A model generated the notes under the pieces. It did not search any database, was not told where the DNA came from, and worked only from the letters and a program-made list of their open reading frames with translations. Positions 39,040 to 51,532 of a DNA stretch of 64,000 nt are shown one piece after another (the stretch's first letter is position 1; every line of letters starts with the position of its first letter). The position numbers were made by a program, and so were the translations under genes. The DNA is from Ananas comosus (taxonomy: Eukaryota > Streptophyta > Magnoliopsida > Poales > Bromeliaceae): NCBI RefSeq assembly GCF_001540865.1, contig NC_033621.1:10902902-10966901 (forward strand). Reading direction: 5' to 3'.

Positions 39040-40516
39040 AATAATGTATATATCAAATAATCATAATGTTAACTGATCTAAATTTGCTTACATGGTAATT
39101 TGCTTAGTTACTTGATTTTGATTTTTGAATTTGATTTGTGCCCTGGAGGGTTAACCCCCAAAACCTCTTGAAATCCTTAAAAAGGGGAAAGTAAAGGGAA
39201 AAAAGTCTACCCTGAACTTTAGGCCTCGTTTAGCATCGTTGTTGTTTTTCTTCTTTTCTCTTTAGAAAATTTATGTAAAATAGTGTTGGATCGGTGACCC
39301 AAACTATATTCCAAAAGTTCGAGTTTTAAGAAAGATATAATTAATTCATTTAAAGTTTACCGACACAACTCTCATGGGTCTCGTGATGCTGGTTTTTTTG
39401 AGCCACCAATTCCTTGCCCCCTCTCCCCTCCCCTCCGAGCACCTAATCGTTGGCTCTAATCATTAATTCCAAATTCAAGCCGTAACTAATTCAGCGTACA
39501 GGCAGTGTCAATAGGTCTCGATTATGATACCGTTCAATCAGCTTTCTGCCACTTTGAACATGACTCGATTTAACTTGACTTTCTGTCATTCCAACGTGAC
39601 TCGGCCCAACTTGACTTCCTGTCAGCGGATAAAATGCTGGTCTCTTTAAATCAACAAATAGTTTTGAAGGAGATAGTGGATTGTTTGTAATCCTTTCATC
39701 TAAATTATTTATTTGGCAACAAAAAAAAAAAAAAAAATCTTGGAAGCAACTTATTTTGTCTTTCTCATTTTTTTAAAACAAGTTTTTCTTCATCATTTGA
39801 ACGGAATGCATTGCAAGCTAACCAATAATGACAATAAAAGAAAATTGTTCTACCAATATATCAAATTATACAGAACGAAACAACGATTATACCAATGGGG
39901 ACCTTAGCTCCTCAATTTTTGCAATTAGATCTTATAAATTTTATCAAATAGTTTGATTCGTTTTGTGTCGTGTTGTGCATATAATGTATATGATAGAATA
40001 GGATAAATAAATTTCTTTAATTGCTATAGTTTAGGGGAATCTCTGTATATTTTCCCCAATAAAAACTGTGAAGTGCTTTATTAGAGTATAAGTTGCATTA
40101 TGTATGAAATAGCTTTGCTTTGTTTGTGGTGGTTATTCTAAGTTTCAACTTGGTTCAATCATGTCATTACTTTTACCTTTAAATTATTAGAATTATAATA
40201 CTTCCAAAAGTAAAAAAAAAATATTTAATTTTATCCTATTTTTGATGATGAGATGTTCTTATCAAATGATGAATGCAATTAAATACGATCCAAACTACTT
40301 TTTAAAAGTTAAATTATATAATTAATATTTGTCAATTTTAAGATCACTAGAATACAATACACTGATATTTCTTTTTTTTAAAAAAATTCAAATATATTAA
40401 ATCATGTGCGTAATCACTACCGCATTTGATTATTTAATAGGCCCAGAAAAAAAAATGATTACCACATGAAATTTTTTTATATTTTATTTGAAATAATCGC
40501 ATATGATTTCTACAAT
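39040..40516. other. Intergenic DNA
   Basis: Positions 39280-39640 are a relative of 800-1060. The rest is AT-rich without recognisable genes. Confidence 0.4.
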
Positions 40517-41558
40517 GATATCAAATAACAAATATATTTCTATAAAATTTAAATTATCAAATTTATCTTTCTAAACGTCATCCCGTTTGCAGATATATCT
40601 TTCTGTTATCAAAATTTAGATAATTTAGAAAAGTTAACCACAGTTAGTTAAGGTGTAAAATGACTTTTTTTTTATTTTTATTTTTTTTAATCTCTTATAC
40701 ATATAATTTGTATTCTAATGTTGAGTCCCATCATTTTTTTTGCCCTCTTTTTTTTATCCATGGCGACGATGAGATCTACGGTTGCGGCGACATCGAAGGC
40801 AAGGCTCTCGATCGCGGCAAATATGAGGAATGTTGCACGTGCTGCGGCGAAGGCAAGGAGAGAGAGAAAGAAAGATAGTTTTTTATAGATAAAAATTTTT
40901 AAGGGCAAAATAGCCATTTTACGTTTTAATTATTAAAAAGATAATGGTGAATCAAACGGTAAGGACATATATGAATCAACTAGAACTCTTAGAGGGATAT
41001 ATTTGTAAACCAGAAAATTTTTAAAGGAATAAAATTGATAACTTAAGTTTTATTAGGGTATATTTGCTATTGGTTAAATTACAAAAAATTCACTGTCAAT
41101 ACCCACTTTTTCACTTTCCTCTCTGTCATTAAAAAACCTACCCTTTGTTCTCTTAAAAAATAAACAAATATTTGATTTGACCCTCGCCGTAAGTGTTTCT
41201 TTGGGTTCCGTTTATATCATATTTTTTATACCCAAAATATTTCTGAAACCTTCATCCTTTCTCATCCTCGGCTGTGCCACGTCGCCCTCCGCCGCCGCGC
41301 CCTCGCCGACCTCTCAGTCCATGCCCACACACACACCCTCACTTGCCTCCGCCGCCTCACCCTCGCCCCTGCCCACCTCTCCGTCCATGCCCACTCCGAA
41401 TATGATAAATACTTTGGTCATTTTGTTACAACGGTTTGTTAATTTTTTTTATTTTTTAAGAAAGTAACATGTAGATTTTTAAATGACAGGAGGGAAAAGT
41501 GAAAAAACGGATATTAACAGAAAAATTTTCTGTAATTTAGCCTTTGCTATTTGATATC
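40517..41558. mobile_element. Outer TIR element with GC-rich core (interrupted)
   Basis: Terminal repeats GATATCAAATAACAAATATA (left) and complement GATATCAAATAGCAAATATA (right), continuing with similarity for about 60 bp into 'aaattatcaaatttat'. The core has a GC-rich patch (40758-40870; ATGGCGACGATGAGATC...) unlike the surrounding AT-rich arms, possibly a captured exon. The right terminal repeat is interrupted by the element at 41072-41542. Confidence 0.65.
41072..41542. mobile_element. Mutator-like non-autonomous element, nested
   Basis: Ends GGTTAAATTAC and GTAATTTAGCC, extended over about 60 bp ('tttttcactttcctctctgtcatt' mirrored). A perfect 9-bp target duplication TTTGCTATT lies at 41063-41071 and 41543-41551. 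The core (41270-41395) is GC-rich ('gccgccgcgccctcgccgac') and may be a captured gene piece. Confidence 0.88.
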
Positions 41559-42013
41559 TTTGCAGGTATCTATATAAAATTAATCCTTTATATTTTTATT
41601 TATTTTTATTATTTTTTAATTTTATTTCACGTGCCCCATGCACCTATATCTATTATATTAGTTAACTCTAGTAACCTAGAGTGATCATTAGGTTGAAAAA
41701 AAAAGGCCAAGGTAGGAAACGACATAGTGGGACCCCAAAAGGAATCAAGTGGCCCAATTATGCTATCCACCTAAAGTATTAAGACATATAATTAAACCAT
41801 CGTAACTTAGCTGATAAGACATTTTGATACGAAAGCATAGATTCTGATATATAACCAAACCGCCTTAACTCAGTTGGTAAGATATTTCAATACGAAACTA
41901 TAGGTTTTGAGTTTGCTTTGACTCGGTAGTCAAATAAAATGTAGGCATTCTCGGCATTTTTGTGCTTGGACCGTAGGGCAGTACTATGAGTACCTAAACT
42001 TTTTTTTTTTTTT
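41559..42013. other. Intergenic DNA, no gene seen
   Basis: Two related units of about 80 bp near 41790 and 41860 ('ccttaactcagttggtaaga', 'cgtaacttagctgataaga'), otherwise AT-rich. Confidence 0.4.
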
Positions 42014-42369
42014 GGGAAAACTTTAAAAATCCCCCTGTGGTTTCGTAGGTTTTTATTTTGCCCCCCTGTGGTTTAAAATGTATCAATTTGCCCCCCTATG
42101 AATTCTTTTTTCTCTTTTTCTTATCAATTTTATTATTATTTTTTTCTTAAATCAGTGATAAAGTTAAAATTAAAGGGTACTAAAGTGAATATTTGATAAA
42201 TCTAGATGGGTATCTGAAGTTTTTTGTATATAATTTAATAAAATATTAACGAAAAAGCTACCGAAAAGATAAAAACCAAACCACAGGGGGACAAATTGAA
42301 ATATTTTAAACCACAGGGGGGCAAAGCGAGAAAATACGAAACCACAGGAGGGGTTTTTGAAGTTTTCCC
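42014..42369. mobile_element. CCTGTGGTTT MITE family copy
   Basis: Ends GGGAAAACTTTAAAAATCCCC and the mirrored GGGTTTTTGAAGTTTTCCC, with the 'gtggtttaaaatgtatcaat' subterminal repeat on both sides. Flanks are T runs on both sides, so a 9-bp target duplication is compatible but uninformative. Confidence 0.8.
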
Positions 42370-43254
42370 TTTTTTTTATTTTTTATTTTGAACTCGTATG
42401 CAGTTATTATAACTGAATTTATGGGGCTGTGTAGTTATACGTAGTTATAATTGTGCTATAATTTTAATTATATGAAAATTTAAATTCGGCGTTTGTTTTG
42501 ATACATTTAAATTTAACTAGTAAGTTATAATTGCAAGAGAAAATTCAATTACAGCAGTTGGAATTACGTTTAAATTGACGTAGTTTTAACGGCAGCACTT
42601 GAAAAGAAGGTAAACTTATATTTCTAATTATCTTTTAAATATATATTTTTTGTCCTTGCTATGTAGGGGTAAACACATCATCCTATATATAAAAATGATA
42701 TCAATTCGTAAATGCATTTCTAAATAGCATGCAACCAAACAAAGTATTTATAGCTGTAGTATTTTTTATTACATCCACCAAATAAAATGCATATAATTTA
42801 TAATTACTGCATTTCTATCCACATGTGCATATCTAGTTGCACTGTATTCATAATTATATCGAGCCAAACATCGTCTGGTTTGCGTTATGTAATATTTTCG
42901 GTTATTTTGACATAACCAGATATTTGAGATTTCTGAATCAGATTACTATTGCATTAGAGCATTTGATTTAATGGAGTAATATAATGCTGGATTATAGTGT
43001 ATATACAATTACTATGCTTGGTTCATTTTATAAAATTCAGTAACCTTGACAATAAAATATAGTCCATCCCACAATTGCCTTCATATTTGACAAAATGTAA
43101 AATTCAAAAAATAAATATAAAATTTTAAAATTTAAAATTAAAATTTAAAATTTAAAATATGATAATTCAAAATTTTAAATTAAAATTTTTAAAAAAACGT
43201 ATTAAAATTTAGTGTTTGTCTTTTGATATCGGGCCGGGTGGGGGAATGTAAGAT
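42370..43254. other. AT-rich intergenic DNA, no gene seen
   Basis: Mirrored 'agttataattg' words at 42395-42860 suggest a decayed MITE. From 43085 it consists of 'aaattttaaaattt' words. Confidence 0.35.
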
Positions 43255-43418
43255 AACCCGCCATAAATAATAATAATGAGACACTTCTCCTGCTTGGTAA
43301 TATTTTTAAAATAATTCTGCAACATTTTAATGCTATAACCCGCCATAAATAATAATAACGAGACACTTCCCCCGCTTGGTAATATTTTTAAAATAATTCT
43401 GCACCATTTTAATGCTAT
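43255..43418. repeat. 82-bp tandem duplication
   Basis: Two copies starting 'aacccgccataaataataat' at 43255 and 43337, over 90% identical. Confidence 0.9.
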
Positions 43419-43966
43419 ATTACCGATCACATTACAAACTAGATAAATAAAATACAATAATCCTGATAAGATTGACCGTAATTCTGGCAGGATAATCCGA
43501 ACCAGTTAAATTAAAATGGTTGGTAATTAATCAAATCAAGAAAGTACAAGTATGATTACGAATTTAATAAATTTCTTATCGGAATCCCAATCGGAAATTG
43601 AACCTAAAATCGAACCCCGAAAAAGAAAAAAAAAATTTATAATTTTTTTGTGCAAGTAGAAACCTGCTTTATTTAATAGATTTCGAATCAAAGCTAAATT
43701 TACCATCTTGAACTATTAGATTTTGGTACAATGCTCTCAGATCAAAATATTCACTATATTTAGTCATTAATATCTCGAGATTTTGGATTTTATTTGGTTA
43801 TAATTTTGTCCACCGGTGAAGTTGGTAATATCTCAAGATACAATTATATGATTTTGGGTTTTCAAAACTAAGAGCTTACAATTGCGGTTTTAAACTTTAA
43901 TTTTTTTTTGGTTTGTGGATTTGGTATTGGTTTCGGAATTCGGCCGAGATTATCGAATTTAGTTAT

Positions 43967-44605
43967 CAGAAGTGATTTTGAATCTAAAGTTACTTTTGAG
44001 TTCAGTAGAGCGTTTGAGAACGACAGAAAAAAAAAAAAAAAATCCGATTCCACTTTTCAGAATCAGAAAATTGATTTTGAAGGCCGCAGAATCAGAAATA
44101 GAAAAGAACTGCTTCTTCAAAACTGATTCTGATCTTGAACTAAAATTTTAAATTTTTATTTTTATTTTAGATTCAAAGTATGAATTTAACATTAAATTTA
44201 AAATTTAAAATTTTAAAATTCATATTTGAATTTTTAAATCTCAAGTTTTCAAATTTAAAATTTAGCTTTTAAATTTTAAGTTTAAGTTTCAAATCTCAAC
44301 TTTTTAATTTTAAAATTCAAAATTTTAAATTTGAAAAATCAAAAATTTAAATTTTAAATTTAAGATAAAATTTAAATTTTGACATTTCAGATTTTAAAAC
44401 TTAAATTTAAAAATTTGAAAGTTTCAAATTTAAAATTATAAGTTTTAATTTGCAAATTTCAAATTTTAAATTTTTAAATTTTGAAATTCAAAATTCTAAA
44501 TTCTAAACTCAGCCAAACGCTCTACAGCGTTTTACCAAAATCAATTCTCTAAATCAAAATCACTTCTATGAAAATCACTTTTTCAGAAGCTAGGTCAAAT
44601 AGGCC
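43967..44605. mobile_element. MITE with AT-word interior
   Basis: Left 'cagaagtgattttgaat...agagcgtttgag' mirrors right 'aaacgctctacagcg...caaaatcacttctatg'. The interior (44140-44510) is almost only A and T in 'aaattttaaattt' words. Confidence 0.55.
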
Positions 44606-46573
44606 CGTTGAACCCTTTGAAACGGAACAGAGAGGACACCTTGGAGAAATATGATTGGTTTGTTATTGATGACGTGGTGCGAGTGCGACAGTGTAAAATT
44701 TCTCGCCAACCATATCGGATTCGGATCCGATCCATCCAAGTTCGGCCCATTTCAAGCGGATGAACATAACGTAACGTGTCTTAAAGAGGTGAAGCTCCAA
44801 AGTATTATAATCTTTTGTTTCGATCTATAAAAGCGCATGTGCTTTTTTACATGCTATATATATTTTTTAAACCATATTTTTTTCAACATTGGGAAGTAAC
44901 CATGAAAGTTGGAAAGGACCCAAATGTTTTTATTTTTATTTTTATTTTTTATTTTTTTCCCTCGAAAAATGCGGAAATAAATATTAAACAATTGGATATG
45001 CACATGATTAGTACTAATCCCTAGTAATCCACCCGTGAGATATATGCTGTAGAGTCACAAGAGGAATCTTAATCAATTGCATAAATATATTTCTTTATAT
45101 ATATAGTACAACTTGTGTCTTCTTTTGTAAATTAAAAACAAATAATAATAAAATTTTTTTTAAAAAAAAACAAATTGCGTAGGTGATCTCGTTTTGATGA
45201 TCTTGGCACGTGCTTATCTAAGTTTGTTCACGGTTAAATTATAAAAAGCCCCCTTATATTTTAACGCCGGTTTGAATTACCACTCCGTGTTAAAAATTGC
45301 TCATTTATCACCCTACATTTTGTGATTATTTCAAAAAGATTAAAAAATTTATAAATTTGACAAATTAAGCTGTGAAACTTCACTAAAATAAGTTGGCATA
45401 CCACATTGTTCCATATCTCAACATATATTCAATTTGCAACTCAAAAAAATTTAAAAAAATTTAGATAAAGGAGATCTCTTATTTTGTTAATACTATCAAA
45501 ATTAATAGTTCAGTGAGCAATATTTTATTCAGTTTTTATGATTATATTGCATTGATTATAGATAACTTTATTTGTAAATTTAATTTTACAAAATTTTAAA
45601 GTTGAATTTAATAATTATCTTGGATAGCTGGATCTATTTGAGATAACAACAAAGTGTAGAAAAATAATTGATACAACTTTTTTATTCATAAGGGTAATTG
45701 AGACAAACATTAAATTGCTAGGGAACTTTTTATAATTATATAACTATAATTATTTTATTTTTTATTAATTAATTATAGATATCACCGCTGTTTGTTTGAT
45801 AGAAAATTAGTAACTTCGTAACCAAAGTATCCCACTTTTACTATTAATTGTTACATTACCACATGAGAGAATGAAAAAAAAAGATTACAATAGTTAATTT
45901 TTTTACTATTTTTTCTATCTCTTTCTCTTGAAATAAACTTGATGTAGAGCAAAGTCAATTATGACTTAATGAGAAAGTGAAGTTATAGACGAATTTAGGC
46001 TTCGTTTGGGATTGCAGAGAGACAGCCTTACGTGCAGTGAGAAAATACGTTAGAAAAATATCATGTTTGTTTCCGTACTTAATATTACGTTCCGCATATT
46101 GCGATGAAAACATCTCCTTTATTTTCGGCGAAATAAAGATGCGACTTTTTGGTCTAAATTATACGGCTCAATGACGCCATCCTACTATGCTATAGTTTAG
46201 TATTATTTTTATTTGCTATACTGTATTAGACTTTTTTTTTTTCAAAAACATTATCAAACTATCATCCTGTTATTTTTTTTATATTATACTTTAAATTTAT
46301 TTTTATTTTCTATTTTATATTCTCTATAATATTACTAAACTATCGGTGTCTCGCCAATCTTTATACTACTATTAACAAATTGATAAGTTTACATAGAAGC
46401 TGATGACTGTATTATAAAGCAATGATTTAATAGTATGAGAAAAGCAAAATGAGCAAAATAAAATGGTATCATTCAAAATTTCTATCTAGTTAGTTTCAAC
46501 TATTTTTAGTTCACAATTTCTATTTTTTTTTAATATCAAAATAGACCTAATATAAGCTCCGTTATGTACAGGG
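44606..46573. other. Intergenic DNA with decayed elements
   Basis: Positions 45232-45740 resemble a MITE (left 'ggttaaattataaaaagccc', mirrored 'gggaactttttataatta'). No gene was seen. Confidence 0.35.
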
Positions 46574-46785
46574 AAGTAAACAGAGCGAGCCAAGGGACGG
46601 GAGTGGTCCCCCACCTCCCACTTCATTTTCTACTAGGTCAGGGCGAGTTAATTTTAATCCTATTTTTGGCTTCCATTTATCGCTTCATTTGGGGTGGATC
46701 GGAGTGGCAGTGCACTTTTGGCGGACGGATCGGGACGGATCGAAGGAAAAAAAGAGACTTCTGCATCTCGCTCCGTTTACTTGAT
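46574..46785. mobile_element. Possible short TIR element
   Basis: 'aagtaaacagagcgag' at the left is mirrored by 'ctcgctccgtttactt' at the right, with a GC-rich interior rich in 'gggacgga'/'ggatcgg' words. Confidence 0.4.
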
Positions 46786-46820
46786 AGATTCAGAGTTGAT
46801 TATATCTTTTTATATTTTTG

Positions 46821-47557
46821 GGAAAACTTTAAAAAACCCCCTGTGGTTTCACACTTTTTTATTTTAGTATCCTGTGGTTTAAAGTGTATCAAGTTAGTAC
46901 TCTGTAGTTTTATTTTTGTATCAAGTTAGCACCTTGTGGTTTTATTTTGGAAAAACTTCAAAAACCCCCCCTGTGGTTTCGTAGTTTCTCACTTTGCCCC
47001 CCTGCGGTTTAAAATATATCAAATTGCCCTCCTGTGATTTCGTTTTTATCTTTTCGGTAGCTTTTTCGTTAATATTTCATTAAATTATATACAAAAAACT
47101 TCAGATATCCATCTAGATTTATCAAATATTCACTTTAGTACCCTTTAATTTTAACTTTATCACTGATTTAAGAAAAAAAAATAATGAAATTAAGAAGAAA
47201 AAGAGAAAAAAGAAACTACAGGGAGGACAAATTGATACATTTTAAACCACAGGGGGGCAAAGTGAGAATCTACGAAAACACAGGGCGGGTTTTCTGAAAA
47301 TTTTCCTTTTATTTTTGTATAAAATTAGTACCCTGTGATTTTTGAACCACATGATACTAAAGTGATAAAGTGCGAAACCACAGGGTACTAAAGTGATAAA
47401 GTGCGAAACCACAGGGTACTAACTTGATACACTTTAAACCACATGGTACTAAAGTGAAAAAGTGCAAAACTACAGAGTACTAATCTAATACACTTTAAAC
47501 CATAGAATATTAAAATGAGAAAAAGTGAAACCACAATGGGGGTATTTGAAGTTTTCC
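46821..47557. mobile_element. CCTGTGGTTT MITE copy, hosting a second copy
   Basis: Outer ends GGAAAACTTTAAAAAACCCCC and mirrored GTATTTGAAGTTTTCC, with 'gtggtttaaagtgtatcaag' near the left. It is split by the copy at 46949-47306. Both arms hold several tandem 'ccctgtggttt...agtgataaagtg' modules. No clear target duplication for the outer element. Confidence 0.7.
46949..47306. mobile_element. CCTGTGGTTT MITE copy, nested, with 9-bp TSD
   Basis: Starts GGAAAAACTTCAAAAACCCC and ends with the mirrored GGGTTTTCTGAAAATTTTCC. A perfect 9-bp target duplication TTTTATTTT lies at 46940-46948 and 47307-47315. This length points to Mutator-type transposition. Confidence 0.85.
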
Positions 47558-47735
47558 ATTGGATTAAGACCAAACGTCACTTTTTTCCGCACAAATTATA
47601 ACCATTCCATAAGCCGGCCTCTTTTAACGAATTTGAAACTTTTTGATCTGAAGTGAAAAAAGTAAAATTCAGCTATTATAATACGCTAGACCATTTCTTT
47701 TTTTCTTGAAAACTGGCCTTCCTGTGCGTATATAC

Positions 47736-47990
47736 ATAGAGTGTGGAGCTACTGTACTATTGAAAGTATAGAGAATTTTATATTTTCGATTTTTTGACCC
47801 TTGGATCAAGAATTATACGGTTGGGATGATTACGGACTCTGCTAGAGTTTAGCAGTACTCCTAGGATTGAGTGGTCCTCACAAAATAATAGTATTAATCC
47901 AAAGATTAGAAATAATTAAATGGACTGATTTAAGGGCAAAAAAGTCGGAAACACCAGATCTTCTATGTTTTCGATAGCATAGTAGCTCTA

Positions 47991-47996
<6 letters not shown>
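47736..47996. mobile_element. Short MITE
   Basis: Left 'agagtgtggagctactgtac' mirrors right 'gcatagtagctctactctac', with 'tatagagaatttt'/'cttctatgttttcg' inside. Confidence 0.5.

Positions 47997-48063
<67 letters not shown>
47993..48063. repeat. (CT)n then (TA)n microsatellite
   Basis: About 45 bases of CT followed by about 22 bases of TA. Confidence 0.95.
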
Positions 48064-48360
48064 GTTAATTTTGGACATTCTTTAGTTTTAATCAACTAAA
48101 TGACACATTAGCAATTCTGATATATGCTGTTACCGAAAAGATTAATCTAAATAAAAATGGATATGATCAAATTATGTTCAGCCTCGATCTAGCCAGATTT
48201 GCTAANTATATATATATATATGTTAATTTTGGACATTCTTTAGTTTTAATCAACTAAATGACACATTAGCAAATCTGGCTAGATCGAGGCTGAACATAAT
48301 TTGATCATATCCATTTTTATTTAGATTAATCTTTTCGGTAACAGCATATATCAGAATTGC
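48041..48360. repeat. Direct and inverted duplication around a single n
   Basis: A roughly 70-bp unit (TA run plus 'gttaattttggacattcttt' to 'cattagcaa') occurs at 48041-48114 and 48207-48272. The following 95-bp unit is inverted: 48108-48205 is the reverse complement of 48266-48360 ('ttagcaaatctggctagat' to 'cagaattgc'). A single n at 48206 separates them. Confidence 0.92.
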
Positions 48361-49445
48361 ACCATCTTAATTATGACATATATTCATATTTATTATTTTG
48401 TTACCTTCAGTCAATTCACGTGGCATATATAACTCATCTGATATTCATTATGCCTATGAAAGGAGGTGGTAGGACAATTTCTAAGTCATTTTTTATTAGA
48501 TCGATCTTTTAGCTAACAATTGTTTATTATTCACAATAATTTTTTATTATAAATTCTTAAATCACGATGTAGGTTTAACCCTTAGGAACTTTGCTCTATT
48601 TAGAATATTGTAGTATTAATTTGCAACTTGCTACTACCTTATATTATCACTATGTGCTTTAATATTTCAATCTACAACTATACATAAGCATGATGGTATG
48701 ATTTAATATGATTAACCCCCCATCTTCATGGATCTCAACCTTCTAAAATAATACAAAAAAACCTAAACAAAAATAAAAAAAAGAACTATATATTAGCTAA
48801 TGCCTTACATAAATTATTGTACATGTCACATATAGTCATATGCATGTCCATCAATTAATTCTCATACACCAGCAAAAAATTGGTTGTTCTAGCTCTTTTA
48901 TACTTATTTGGTCTGATTTTTAAAATAACTTTTTTACTTGGAAAGTTGATGTTAATTAAACACTTAACAAATAAAAAGAATTAGGTTTTATTTAGACTTT
49001 TTGCCTTTTTTTATTTTAGTAATTAAAAATTTTGTGTGTTTGGTTGTGCCAGGGGATGGATTTTCTTACTCTTTTAGGTTGAGGAAATAAAAGAACAAAA
49101 ATTTAATATGATATCTTGAGATATATAGAAGTGAAAAAAATATACTAAACAATTAATGTAGAAGCAAAAAAAAAGTTATAAATCAATTTTTAGTTTTTAT
49201 TGTCAAACAAATTGCTTAGACATATGGACTGCAAGCATTCTGCCATTTATGCACGTACCGTGTTAAAAACATATAATTTTTTTTTTCCCTTTTAACAAGC
49301 CGAGAAATAAAAAAGTATTACGAGGATTGAACCTCTGATCTCTCAATCAGCAACGTAGAATATCAACCAACTGCATCAGATAGTGCTGACAACAACACTT
49401 ACAAGGCAGCAAGAAGTTATTGGGCAGTGAAGCCAAAACAAGCCA
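48361..49445. other. AT-rich intergenic DNA, no gene seen
   Basis: No open frame with a recognisable family and no element ends found. Confidence 0.45.
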
Positions 49446-49459
49446 TAATTTGGAATCTT

Positions 49460-49609
49460 TTTTTTTTTGAGAGATAGGTAGCATGCTACCTGCTTCGTTT
49501 ATTTCATTTAGAAATAAACTTAGCTAGAAATGTGAATCAATTAGGATTCGAACTTAGCACCTCGGATACCAACCATCAAATTCTTTGCCACTTGCGCTAG
49601 AAATAAACT
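49460..49609 (-). mobile_element. tRNA-derived SINE, copy 2
   Basis: On the minus strand: box A-like TAGCGCAAGTGG, box B GTTCGAATCC, then 'gattcacatttctagctaag', and an A-rich tail (T run at 49458-49469). A 14-bp target duplication TAATTTGGAATCTT lies at 49446-49459 and 49610-49623. Confidence 0.88.
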
Positions 49610-49623
49610 TAATTTGGAATCTT

Positions 49624-50404
49624 AAGAAAAAGTTTTGCTAGCTCATGAATGACAGAAACACTTAATAAGTTGAATAAAAAAAGAAAAGAGGTTTTAAAAC
49701 ACTAGGAATTAATGCCTCAAGATTCCTTTTGATTTTGCATATCTTAGATGCTAGATCATATCAAAAACTAAATGTGGTTGGGTCCTTGTCTTTCTCTCAC
49801 ACAAGAAAAAGTTGGGTCCTTAGTTTTTTTGGTTTATAAGATAAGTTTGGGTCACTAATTTGCCATGTTTGATGTTTTTTTAATCTTTTTGGCGTAACTT
49901 GAGACGAATGTAGAGCTGGTACACGAGAAAACAAAAGAAACAACAGAATAATAGATATAAATTTATATACGCCTAAAAAGATGAAGGCAAAAGTTCGTGG
50001 AGAAAACTGGAAAAAAAAGCTTCTACTAAATCATACAAAAAAGAGAAGCTAACATAAAATACACTAACTTAGTAGTGTTAGTGTCCTAGCATGCATGTGG
50101 TTTGTGATAAGATATTCATTATAACAACAATGATCATAACATGCTTTTTGAAACAATTATTTTTCTCACTTTAAGAGACCATTAGCTTGGCACCTTAATA
50201 AATGCAAAACCCCCCATGTGAATGCATGTCACATTGTGTGTGGAATAGCTGGCTATTGATCTCACAAGATCTTGTTGGATAAGTGGGAGTCATAAAATTA
50301 ACCAAACTTTAATCATGTTTTTTTGCAAAAAAAAAAAGGAGATTTTAAAGTCATAGTGACATGATGGTGCCTTTTTCTAACAAACTCCTAACTTTATATT
50401 GCTT

Positions 50405-50456
<52 letters not shown>

Positions 50457-51532
50457 ATAATTAAGAGTTAGTTTGGTAATGTCGTGGTTAAAAGCATTAT
50501 TTTTATACTCTCAAAAGCACAAGATATGGACTTAAATTAAATGGTGATGTTAAATTATAAAAAAACTGTCTGTTATCTAAAAAATGTAAGCCAGTAGAGA
50601 ACGATATTATTTATATTTATATTCAACACCCTTCTCTAATACAATAAGATTATTGTGGCAATTACCACTGAAGAAGAATGTGTTAGATCCCCAACTTCAA
50701 TCTCAGCACCATCAATGTCATTCTCTGCACTTACAGCCACTTCTACCTCGCACGTGACGCCTACCATCTCTTTTGGAGCATTCTGCATATGTGGCATTGG
50801 CTATGGCCTGATACCAAGCTCTTCCAGAAACTTGGAAAGACTGTGTATGTTGACATATTGATCGAGGGCATTTGAACCAAGATCTTGGACTATATAAGCA
50901 AAGATGACTTTATTGCAACTGACATGACATATTCCGTCAAAACTGATTAGAATTTGGAAGAATGAAACCTAACTACAACAAAATATAAAGATTAGCGAGT
51001 AAAATTGCCAGAGAGAGTTAGGGATCAATGGTGCAATTAAATTTTTTTATTTTATTTTTATATGGAGGAGACATGCATGGGGACCAATGTTACATCATGC
51101 ACATGAGATCAAATTTAATTTACAAAAATAATTAGAAAATGAAAGCAATGGACTCCATTATGTTTCCCCCTCTAAGTGATAGACTAGGGTTTTGTCCTCT
51201 TCTCATATTAACATGTGCTTAATTAAGAGACTCAATTATTTCATGAGGCTTATAATTTTAAAATAATTAGCTAATCACTCCATGATAGATATAATAAAGA
51301 GGAAAGAGATTTGAAAGATCCTTTCATTTAATTTAAGGCCCACTCAACCATTAATCACAATTATGTTGTCACATCAACCATTTAATTATTATATTATCCA
51401 TAAAAAATTAATAAATAGTGTTGGTAGATGCCCTGGATTGAGAATCTTTAATTTGTTTTTTTTTTTTTTTGTACATATAATAATACAAGTTGCTTCTATG
51501 AAACATTATACATGTGAACATAATATTATCTT
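49624..51532. other. Intergenic DNA
   Basis: (TA)n at about 50409-50449. Positions 50560-50640 are related to 59640-59720 ('agagaacgatattatttata'), fragments of one dispersed retroelement. No gene was seen. Confidence 0.4.

Noticed and set aside
46564..46929. 121-residue plus-strand frame
   Set aside because: Spans a small TIR element and runs into a MITE; no conserved features.
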